A stretch of DNA of 15,306 nt from contig NW_019091400.1 in assembly GCF_001949145.1 (NCBI RefSeq), forward strand, positions 952,515-967,820, written 5' to 3'. Position numbers and translations under genes: made by a program. Positions 7,840 through 15,306 of this stretch are shown here, piece by piece. A model generated the notes under the pieces. It saw only the letters and a program-made list of their open reading frames with translations. It had not been told where the DNA came from and searched no databases. The number at the start of each line of letters is the position of its first letter. The first letter of the stretch is position 1. The stretch comes from Acanthaster planci (lineage: Eukaryota; Echinodermata; Asteroidea; Valvatida; Acanthasteridae).

Positions 7840-10800
7840 CTGTTGAAACCAGAGGCTCCAATTGTTACTAAAGAGAAATTTCAATGCAACAAATGCCAAT
7901 ACACTTTTGAAAACTCAGGGAATGGTATGGCGACAATACTAAATGCTCCTTAATTTGGCTCCCTACTATACTGAGCAATTTTTCGTTGACCTTACTATGT
8001 TTATTGTATAGCGACATTCTATTCTTAACCTAAATTCAGGCTACACATAAAACAGTGTACACTTTCGTCTGTTTTTTAACAAAAAAGTTTAAAGAAACCG
8101 TGGCTAGAAGAAACCATTTCTAAAAGTTTCTACTGTGAGTTTAACGTGACATTTACATTGAACAACTCCAGGTCGGTACGTAATTTTTCGTTTGCTCCCA
8201 ACAACGTACAACCCACTGAGCACATTTGCATATTGATTATGCAAGACGTTCAACGCTTGACTTCAAGATTTTGACCACAAGTACATTGGTAAGCGGTCTT
8301 CGGTCGCTGTTAGTAATAAATTACCGAAGAAACATGAAGTTAAATTTTGCTGCAGCATCACAAAGAAGTCATTAATTTAACCATGGAGGAAGCGTCCTTC
8401 CTCCATGCTCATGTTGTGAGCACAAAAAGGCAGGAAAAGAAAATAACAGTGCCTTTGCTATCAATCACAGATACTGTGGGATACACGGTGTGCCTTTTAA
8501 ACGCTTTGGTGTCATCGTTCTTATTGTTAGATGGTACCTGGTTGCTCACACCAGCAAATTCAATGAATTGCTTTGCGAGGCTGGCATTTTTCTTGTCGAT
8601 TTCCACTGAAATCAGGTGACCTCCTTCAGAGAGATGCCTCGATGTTGCTATGGCTGAATAACCAACGTAGGTTCCCAGTTCCAAACCATTTTGGGGTTTC
8701 GTCTTCTTGAGGACTCCATCGATTTTCTGTCCTTTTAAAAATGTGTACGTTATTTCGTTAAAAAGATGTTAATTTCAGGGAACGCTCGGTACTCTTTGGT
8801 CCAAGCACGCCAACAACAGAGTAGAGTTTCATCTAAGATTAGATATCTGTGACCAGTCGACCCACTTAGGTTACCTGGTCCCTCCACTTCCCTGTGATAT
8901 ATCTCTTTTCTCTCACATACATGTATTGAACATAAGCGGTCAACCATGAGTCACCTGGTTTCTTCACTGTCTTGCAAATGTAACTCATTATACATTTACT
9001 AAAAAAACCTTGTAGTGATGTTGAATAGAGCGCCCTCTGCCATTGCATCTATTCTTCTACCCGCTTGGCAATTGTGGGCCCCATTGTACCCGTGCTAGTG
9101 ATGATCTGAATAGACCTGTGTCTCTGCCCTGCATTCAACCCAAATGTGCAGCTTGGTACTGCACCACCCTCCTCTGTTGGGCATGGGGTGACTAGTGGGG
9201 ATATACGCACACATTCTTTGATTAAATAAGTGCCTAGGAACGCTAAGGATGTGGCAGTTACACGCGTATTATTTGAGCAAATTACAGCCACGGGTATATG
9301 TCTCTAGATAGATTGATCTAGAAGAATAAAGAAGTGATATGTACATAACACTATACACTGTACATGCATATCATAGAAAATTTCCTTTTTTTTTTATCTT
9401 GCAGCATCTTGACATTTTCAGTTTATAGTACCCGTACTGGCAGCTGGTAGCTGTTGGCATTTGCCAGCCTCAGCTTTGTAGTTGGTAGGTTCTTTTGAAA
9501 CTAAATAATACTGGGAGTATGTGTCCCACATCCTTCATGTTCGTTAGTTGGGTTGTTTTCTAAATTATTCATATACCATGCATGAATCTGGTGAAACCAT
9601 TATCAAAACTGCAAACTAAATGTTGTAATATGTGCGTGTACTTAAGTAACCTTAATATTTGTAAAAGAACGGGTTTCAATGGTTTCATCCTGTAAACATG
9701 TTATACAAGTTGAAGGAAGAATTGTACATGTATTTATGAAACTTCTTGTATTATTTTTTCAAGATCTCTTGCAGATCACCTAGTATTGACTGTCGTTTGT
9801 TTATTTACTAGAAATACTTTACCTGTAAAAATAATTCAATCTTATTATACATATAACATTCTATACATGGTGGGACAGAAATAAAATATACATATATCTG
9901 TGCCAGGATTCTTGTGCCGCCAGGATTCTTGTGCCGCTAGGATTCTTGTGCCGCCAGGATTCTTTTTCCTTTTGGTTATTAGTTTTCCCTTCGGTTACAT
10001 CTGCTTGTCCTCTCTGAGCACAGACCCTTTATCTCATATGCAGCAAGGTATGAGACGAAGAGAACCCCCCCCCTGCTTTGCGTTGGTCATTGTCTAGCAG
10101 GAATCTGGGGAATTCCTTTCAGACATCTTGGGGGATGTGTTAAGTAACAATAGTCTGGAATGTGTATAGGGGTTTGACATGTTGGGGGGGTACCCCTCGG
10201 TCTCATTTCTTGCTGGGTATAGCATATCTTCTCTCGGCCAAATGGCTGAAAATGATACCACTTGATGCCACCTAATCGCATGTGTCCATTGCAACATGTT
10301 CCAACATGTTTTAAAGTAAGATCTTGATTTATTTAGGGCTTGTGTTTAAGCGTATCAAACCAGCAAAATGATGTTTAAATTATTTTTGTCGGCGCGTCCT
10401 CATCTGCAGGACGGAGGGCTCGTTGAAACGTTAGTGGTGATTTATTTCTGTTCAGCTGCTGTCTATCAAAACAAATGGATAGGCCTACTCTGTAATGTGG
10501 AGGAGATTATCATTTAGGCAAAGCAAGAAAGGTTGGATCGCTAGAGGTTGTGGAGAAGGGGGTCCCATGACGTGATATGGGTCTGGGTAAGGGAGTTAGG
10601 CCCGGGTGCCCCTTTCCCCCTGCTGAAATGTCCAAAGCCTACGGGCCTATGCAAGCCACACAGTCCATTAACTTTCCTTGCCCCCTTGAAAAAAATGTGA
10701 ACCCTGCAAACCCTCCTCGGAAATTCACGCTATTTACGCAACTGGTATAAAGCCAAGCGGGTCTTTGTCAGTTCTATGAATAGAGAGAGGACAGACGACA

Positions 10801-11244
10801 GCTCCAATAAACGACAGCTGGAGAGAGGTTTTCAATGATTGGTTTGTGAGTAGCAGCTCCCCTGTATACCAAAACGTTTGGGCCAGAATAGGTAAGGTGG
10901 AATGAGGGAATGAAATGAAATGGGGGTGTCAGTGATGGAGGAGACCGGTCGGTGGGATCGTATTGAGACAGAATGATTCTACATGAGCTATGTGGAAGTT
11001 TAATCGTATGAATCGTACGTCTCTTACTTTTCTCATATTGAAAGTGCATCATCCATTCTTTTTCTGCCTTGAACTTATCCACAGCTGATAGCACGCTGGC
11101 TGCATCGCCCTGTACTGCCGTGCTCTTGACGTATTCCAGGAGGCGCTCCTCGGTCGTGTTACCATGCCTCACGCGACGCAGGTATCCCGGGACGATTACC
11201 TTCATAATGTACCTTGTTGCATAACTCCAGGTATTAAGCGCCAT
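7525..11244 (-). CDS. Catechol O-methyltransferase-like protein, 3 coding exons
   Basis: The join 11244-11028, 8731-8538, 7839-7525 gives 241 residues. COMT transfers a methyl group from S-adenosylmethionine to a catechol hydroxyl using Mg2+. The match to animal COMT runs without gaps from about residue 64 (EWMM) through 225. The SAM site includes ELGTYVGYS (90-98) and Glu116 (VEID). The Mg ligands are Asp167 (FLDHW), Asp195 and Asn196 (ADNV). Subtracting 26 converts to human soluble COMT numbering. The catalytic Lys144 is Asn170 here, and Glu199 is Gln225, so classic catechol methylation is doubtful. Related TOMT-type proteins also vary at these sites. Length fits between human soluble (221) and membrane (271) forms. 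The start ATG has A at -3 and G at +4, but an upstream exon could add residues. Confidence 0.9.
7840..8537 (-). other. COMT-like intron between exons 2 and 3 (698 bp)
   Basis: It begins GTACCA (after CAG) and ends TTTCAACAG on the minus strand, phase 0. The content is AT-rich with no ORF resembling a known protein. Frames visible on the plus strand at 8347-8619 are shadows of exon 2 and the intron. Confidence 0.8.
8538..8731 (-). CDS. COMT-like exon, SAM-binding segment (residues 73-137)
   Basis: A 194-nt exon. It enters in phase 1 after AG at 8733-8732 (the split codon gives Arg73) and leaves in phase 0 at CAG|GTACCA. It encodes the Rossmann-like SAM site: ELGTYVGYSAIA at 90-101 and LISVEID at 112-118, where Glu116 should hold the SAM ribose. 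It ends at FAGVSNQ. The acceptor is weak, because the bases before it are not pyrimidine-rich. However, only this AG keeps both frame and family alignment. Confidence 0.88.
9903..9969. repeat. 17-bp tandem repeat, about four copies
   Basis: The unit CCAGGATTCTTGTGCCG starts at 9903, 9920, 9937 and 9954. The third copy has one C-to-T change and the fourth is partial. It lies within the large COMT-like intron. A small minisatellite with no known role. Confidence 0.85.
10292..10311. promoter_or_regulatory. Tandem CAACATGTT(C/T) sites, p53-family-like
   Basis: CAACATGTTC (10292-10301) abuts CAACATGTTT (10302-10311) with no spacer. Each half matches the p53-family half-site RRRCWWGYYY at 9 of 10 positions, with the first base wrong. 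The arrangement of two adjacent half-sites is the classical response-element form. It lies in the COMT-like first visible intron. It may be chance. Confidence 0.25.
10388..10445 (+). repeat. Possible retroposon 3' tail with hairpin
   Basis: CGTCCT (10395-10400) and AGGACG (10408-10413) form a 6-bp stem with a 7-nt loop, followed by GGGCTCGTTGAAACGTTAG (10416-10434) and an AT-rich run. A short hairpin followed by GAAACGTT is, as I recall, typical of 3' tails of invertebrate non-LTR elements. The body of such an element is not evident. Confidence 0.3.
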
Positions 11245-11262
11245 AGTCTTCGATTTCCTAAA
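11028..11262 (-). CDS. COMT-like exon with start codon (residues 1-72)
   Basis: A strong acceptor (a pyrimidine run ending TTTCCCAG, AG at 11264-11263) opens the exon at 11262, followed by 18 nt without a stop and then ATG at 11244-11242. The protein begins MALNTWSYATRYIMKVIVPG and continues to WMMHFQYEK. This covers the N-terminal helices of the COMT fold (TEERLLEYV, SVLSAVDKF, EWMM). The exon ends in phase 1 at 11028 before the donor GTAAGA. There is no clear transmembrane segment in this exon, so any membrane anchor would need an upstream exon. The acceptor proves that transcription starts further right. Confidence 0.85.
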
Positions 11263-11263
11263 C

Positions 11264-13560
11264 TGGGAAAGAGAAAAAAATCAGAAGGCTCATGAAATTC
11301 GCTCTTCGTCTTTTCAAAGCCTCTTGACTAAATGGGACACGATCGTTTACTTTCCTAATCTGCGGTATAAGAACGGGAAGTAACAATATCAGAATCGAGG
11401 TTGTCACGCCTGGATTCCTGTTACAAATGGGTCTTTTTATTGTTAAATTTTCTGGGTGTTCAGGTAAAAATGGCGTACTCTTCTGTCTGTTAATTTGAGT
11501 ACCACCTTTTTGTTGAGCACACTATACGTAATAGGGGTTTTAGTTTACTTAGGCCTATCAGGGCCAGGATGGAGTAACAATGACGCCTAAGGAAGTGCTA
11601 CTCGTTAAATGTCGCCAGTTTGGTTGCCTTGTCCTGCTTTGGTACTTGGTATCGGATTATGAGCACAAGATGGAATAAATCGTTGACTTAACTGACTACA
11701 GTCCCGAGCTCTTCACATTGGCAAAATTAATGAGATGACAGAAAGTAAGTCATGGCGTTTTTCTTTCTTTGGCAGGGGATCAGTATTAGCTCAGCACTGA
11801 CAGAAAACTCTGCATCTTCAACTCCGACTGAGTAAGCACTTTTCTGGATTGGTCACAGTCATCATCATCTGATCTTTGGTTATAAAGTACACTTAATATA
11901 AATATTAATTTATATTATTGGTACTTGGTTAATAAAGTGTTGGAATGTTTGCATGGCATTTCGAAGAATTACATCTCAAGTAAATAAAAGACCAAACTGT
12001 ATTGTAATAGCTGTTTTGTAGATATCAAGTTTCATGTGCCCTTTTCTTGGAAACTATCGCATTACTTAACCCTGCACGCAGTGAAGTCATCGAGAAGAGT
12101 AGACTTTACGTATAGCAGCGATCATCGAGGTATGCTTCTATGTTTCAAATTCTGGCCTTACAAGGTAAGCACAAAAGGTTTGCCCAGGCCTGTTCAACAC
12201 TGGCTAAGACCATAAAGCAAGGACCCGGACAACCGCTATACGCATGAGGTCTACTGACCGATGACCAGCTGTCTGCCAGTTAACCACGCCCCCGTGACGA
12301 CCCTACGGAATTTTGTAGTTAGGCCTTGTTGACGGATTCTGGCGTAATTGGTCCACTGGACACCGATCAGGAATAGAACATACAATACACAATCCCGAAG
12401 ACACGTATCGCCAAATTTTCGGGGGCAGGGAAAACTGGTAACGTAATGGTGTAATGCAGGTACCTATGCCAAGCTATTCTTCCGTTTGCCTGGTTTTCTA
12501 ATAAAATTATGCCAGTTTCGCAGTCATAGGAAGAATATATCGTAGACTTCCACAAGAAATACTCCTTCGTGTAATCACAGAGCATGGAAACAGATGATTA
12601 GCAAAATGCAACATCTTTATGCTGATTTCTTTCTTTGATCAGTTCTTTGACCAGGGCTGAACTTTAGGCACCCTGATATAAATTAAGGAGACGTAAGCAC
12701 ATAGTTGTACTGCCATGGTAAAATCCCCCCAAGACAAAAAAAGATCAGAAAAACAAGAAAGTTTAATGCTACAGAAAAACCAAATCACGCAAATACTAAT
12801 GCAAAACAGTAAATAATAACAATGGCATTTATCAAATAAAATAAAAAACAGTAAAATAAAGAAAACGGTGTCTTACTAAATGAGAAACATTATTCAATCT
12901 GTTAATTCCATAATCACACAAGGTAACAATTTATTGGAACGAAGTCACATGATGCTTAGTGAAGCTGAAGTGTTAACTGAAACTGACGATTACCTGTTAA
13001 TGTTGCCTGCCCAAATCCTCGCCCGTAAAAACTTTGAACCCTATCGACTCTTGAAGTGTTTAATTAATATTCTCTTTCTTGTTTTTTATGGGTGTTCTCG
13101 TTTGACTTCTTTATTGCATCTGAGAAAATTCAGGATCTCACTGATACGGGGTTTCAACTCGTCACAGGACAAAAAAGAAGTAGGCTTACACGAACAAATT
13201 CAATTCAGGACTTTGATGAGCATTGCGTCTCACACACCGCAAACTGTATAAAATTGTGAACATGTATGGAATGGTTCAAGGTGTTGACACATCAAAGGAT
13301 TTGGAACCGGGTAATGACCAGTTGAAATGTCTTATACACATCCATCACTTGACTGGAAGCATGACTGAAATTTAACGGAATAAGTTAAACGCCAGTGCAA
13401 TTGCAATGGGAGGAAGATATTTGGAGGTAAACAAAATATAAGTAAAATAGAAATATTAGACAACAAAAACAAAGACACTATAAGGAATCCTGAGATACCC
13501 ATTCTGTTTTCGTTCTCTCCCCACGTATGTTCGGTCCCATAGACTGTGTGTGCATTCAGT
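11264..13560. other. Upstream noncoding DNA of the COMT-like gene
   Basis: At least one 5' exon of the COMT-like transcript should lie to the right of 11264 on the minus strand, but I cannot pick it. There is a perfect AT hairpin, AATATAAAT/ATTTATATT with a 4-nt loop, at 11895-11916. The plus-strand ORF at 12880-13251 (123 codons) is the longest unexplained open frame. It lies in AT-rich DNA and shows no domain I recognise. Confidence 0.4.
12240..12370 (-). promoter_or_regulatory. Weak promoter-like patch upstream of the COMT-like gene
   Basis: A GC-richer island in AT-rich DNA. Read toward the COMT-like gene (minus strand) it has a CCAAT (in GGACCAATTACG, about 12357-12346) followed by a GC-box/KLF-like GGGGGCGTGG and a TCACG word near 12297-12285. 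A matching 5' UTR exon with a strong donor was not found, so this is only a candidate. Confidence 0.2.
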
Positions 13561-13569
13561 TTTGTATTC

Positions 13570-13615
13570 ACGCATGCGCAATAGTGAGATCTGGTCGGCC
13601 TGAATAATTATTCAG
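13570..13615. promoter_or_regulatory. NRF1-like site and perfect 16-bp palindrome
   Basis: CACGCATGCGCA at about 13569-13580 is one or two bases from the NRF1 consensus (YGCGCAYGCGCR). Twenty bases on, CTGAATAATTATTCAG (13600-13615) is a perfect palindrome with a homeodomain-type TAATTA core. Together they could be a regulatory element, but no adjacent transcript start is evident. Confidence 0.25.
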
Positions 13616-13951
13616 TGGTGAGAGATTTGTACTATCATTGTACTATCATCAAAATACATCTGAAATGTTGACTTCACTTCCAACTTCTGACTCGATTACT
13701 TTGGAGGTACGTGACAAAGACGGGCAAAATGTTTCAAAAACAAATTAATTTTTATAGTGTGCAAGCAGCAAAAGGGGCTTTGAGTGTTTAAATTGTAATC
13801 GGTATGGAAATGAGGGACGTGAACTTTATCTGAGCTTGATATTGATCTGTTACTTTTCGAGTCCAGGTGCCCAAGTCAGGAGCCGTTTCACTGCCTATAG
13901 TGGGATTCAGAACGCACGCGCACCAACTTAGTACAAGAGACGGTACAAGGT

Positions 13952-14118
13952 CAGGATTGAGGAAGCCCCACTAGTGTGACACGGGAGTGAGAGTCCGTGC
14001 CACGCCATGGATCGGGAGTGAGAGTCCGTACCACACCATGGATCGGGAGTGAGAGTCTGTGCCACACTATGGATCGGGAGTGAGAGTCCGTACCACACTA
14101 GTGGGGCCAGGATTGAGG
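13952..14118. repeat. 31-bp x 4 tandem repeat bounded by inverted and direct repeats
   Basis: Four 31-bp units start at 13982, 14013, 14044 and 14075 (each opens CGGGAGTGAGAGT). The fourth differs at its end. They are enclosed by exact 14-bp inverted repeats, GCCCCACTAGTGTG (13965-13978) and CACACTAGTGGGGC (14094-14107). These are enclosed in turn by an exact 11-bp direct repeat CAGGATTGAGG (13952-13962 and 14108-14118). The layout resembles a tiny TIR-bounded element with a target-site duplication, except for an extra AA on the left side. There is no coding capacity. Confidence 0.8.
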
Positions 14119-15059
14119 GTGACTGTAGATTACATGCTTACCTTGGTTGTGTTTCTACCAGGTACGCTAATTTCAAAAACACAGGAAACCTGTAATAAGC
14201 AATTCTTGGCGTTGGTGGTCAGCTGTTGGGCGTCAGCCGTGTGTAAAGAATCCCTGTTGGTGATACTGCTACAACTCCCGTAGAAGGTCGGGCCATGAAT
14301 GTGACCCCGGGACCGCACACAAATATGTATAGTTTGTTCAATTGAATGAACAGGGGCCGCAATTGCCTTGCACTCGAGGTAGTGAGGAAATTGCATGGTA
14401 GGAATTACGAGGTGGTTTTGCTGTAGGGTTGAATCACGTCACTCATTGATGATGTGCAAGTGGCGTGAGTGGACTACAATATTATTGTTTGGGGACCCGG
14501 CCGGGGATTCACATGTTGTCGGGGGGCCGAAACGTATAAGCCGCGCCTTAGGTTGTGCAGTTTTTTAGATTTCAACAGGGGTCGCCAATTAAAGGTGCAC
14601 GTCCCTCCCCCAAATGCAGTTTGCCCTGCTGCTGCTGAAGTACATCTCACTATGAAGTGCTTTCAGAAGAGAACACCACTTAGAATAAAGGCGAACATGA
14701 AAGTGAAAAAGAGAAAAGCGGCACGCGATAAAACGGAAAGTCATAACAACGCCTAGACGAAACTCAAAACTTGCTATAGATGAATATGTATTTCAAGTTT
14801 CAAACAAAACTAGCAAAGCAAGCAGCAAACAATTCCTGCACTATGATGGGAAGGAAAAAAATATAAAAAGAAAGAATGAATGAATGGAAGAAGAAGAAAA
14901 CGAATCGCCATCGAGAAAAGGAACCAATTAGGTTATAATTAAGTTTTGTGCGGTTGACAATATTATTAACCTTTAATACAAAAGTTTTTTTTTCTTTGAA
15001 CCGTTGGTTGTATTGTATTGTGACGAAACAGGGGTAGGCATGAATGCCAGTCTAAGTCA
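14119..15059. other. Noncoding DNA, nothing recognised
   Basis: Short open frames exist on both strands (for example 14469-14756 plus, ending in a Lys/Arg-rich stretch), but none has a recognisable domain, and the AT-rich purine runs at 14690-14930 explain the basic composition. No RNA gene signatures were found. Confidence 0.4.
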
Positions 15060-15306
15060 TGAATTATTAAGCATTGCGTTGACCAATCAGCGTTGCGTAG
15101 AGCACTAGGTCTGGGCGCTTGCGGCGTGCTTAGAGCGCGCACAATCAGTTGGTGGGTTTCGCTGCTGGGTCGCAGAGTGGCAGGATAGTGGAGGACGCTG
15201 TCTACCGTTCTGTGCTGTGACTGTGCGAGGTATAGCGTGGACGCTGCACCTGGGGCGCCGGCGCTACGTGTAGTGACTATAACTGGCAGGTGTAGTAGCG
15301 AACTGT
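15060..15306 (+). promoter_or_regulatory. CpG-rich promoter-like region with CCAAT box
   Basis: GACCAATCAG at 15081-15090 fits the NF-Y CCAAT-box consensus (RRCCAATSR) fully. It is followed by about 215 bp of G+C- and CpG-rich DNA (GCGCTTGCGGCGTGC, GAGCGCGC, GGCGCCGGCGC) that contrasts with the AT-rich DNA before it. No TATA box is seen, as is usual for CpG-rich promoters. The target gene would lie beyond the right edge. A bidirectional promoter that also serves the minus strand cannot be excluded. Confidence 0.4.

Larger units (their letters stand above)
8732..11027 (-). other. COMT-like intron between exons 1 and 2 (2296 bp)
   Basis: It begins GTAAGAG and ends TTTTAAAAG, phase 1. Inside are a 17-bp tandem repeat (9903-9969), a retroposon-tail-like patch (10395-10434), a pair of CAACATGTT half-sites (10292-10311) and TACATGTA-rich AT DNA (9300-9890). 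The minus-strand frame at 9049-9291 (80 codons) is open but resembles nothing I know. Confidence 0.75.

Noticed and set aside
7840-7899. Upstream extension of the last COMT-like exon in the open frame to 7899
   Set aside because: The acceptor CAG at 7842-7840 and the gap-free family alignment place the exon start at 7839. The residues before it are intron.
9049-9291. 80-codon minus-strand frame in the large COMT-like intron as a possible extra exon
   Set aside because: The COMT join is complete and gap-free without it. No family resemblance was seen.
10774-11027. Continuation of the first COMT-like exon past 11028
   Set aside because: A GTAAGA donor at 11027 and loss of family resemblance show that the open frame beyond it is intron.
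13982-14105. 31-bp repeats as a possible CRISPR array
   Set aside because: The units are directly adjacent with no unique spacers, and the context is animal DNA.
14469-14756. 95-codon frame with a basic C terminus
   Set aside because: It starts at GTG, has no domain, and its Lys/Arg content follows from purine-rich simple DNA.

Overview
This window is animal (metazoan) nuclear DNA. It has a spliced gene with GT-AG introns, long AT-rich noncoding stretches, simple-sequence and minisatellite arrays, and a decayed Ty3/gypsy LTR retroelement. There are no bacterial-style operons, ribosome-binding sites or closely packed ORFs. The gene family, the type of retroelement, and the frequent 'taggcctac' and 'tacatgta' words suit a marine invertebrate, perhaps an echinoderm or other invertebrate deuterostome. 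I cannot fix the taxon from the sequence alone.

Left part (1-3600): noncoding. It starts with about three 36-nt minisatellite units at the window edge, followed by a CpG-richer, promoter-like patch around 400-720. After that come AT-rich DNA with clusters of perfect short hairpins, a patch of GC-rich palindromes near 2270-2345, and a 394-bp (TTTAA)n array at 3199-3592.

Retroelement (about 3645-6312, + strand): an LTR 3' end with a poly(A) signal, a primer-binding site matching tRNA-Leu, an untranslated leader, a gag gene broken by frameshifts and stops, a zinc knuckle that has lost its last cysteine, and an aspartic protease split by a GC-rich stretch. The copy ends before any reverse transcriptase, and no second LTR is present. 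It is a dead 5' fragment.

Main gene (7525-11262, - strand): a catechol O-methyltransferase (COMT)-like gene. Three coding exons (11244-11028, 8731-8538, 7839-7525) join in frame to give 241 residues. A splice acceptor just 5' of the ATG shows that at least one more exon lies upstream. The SAM- and Mg-binding residues are kept. The position of the catalytic lysine (human soluble COMT Lys144) is Asn, and the position of the catechol-contacting Glu199 is Gln, on an alignment without gaps. This is the most interesting protein-level observation here. The retroelement lies downstream of the gene in the opposite orientation.

Right part (11264-15306): noncoding upstream DNA of the COMT-like gene. 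It holds a weak promoter-like patch near 12240-12370, an NRF1-like site and a perfect 16-bp palindrome near 13570-13615, and a compact 31-bp x 4 tandem repeat bounded by 14-bp inverted repeats and 11-bp direct repeats (13952-14118). A CpG-rich stretch with a strong CCAAT box at the right edge may be the promoter of a gene beyond the window.

I found no CRISPR array, rRNA, tRNA or snRNA. I did not find a convincing new multigene system. The main leads are the altered COMT-like active site and several structured repeats.
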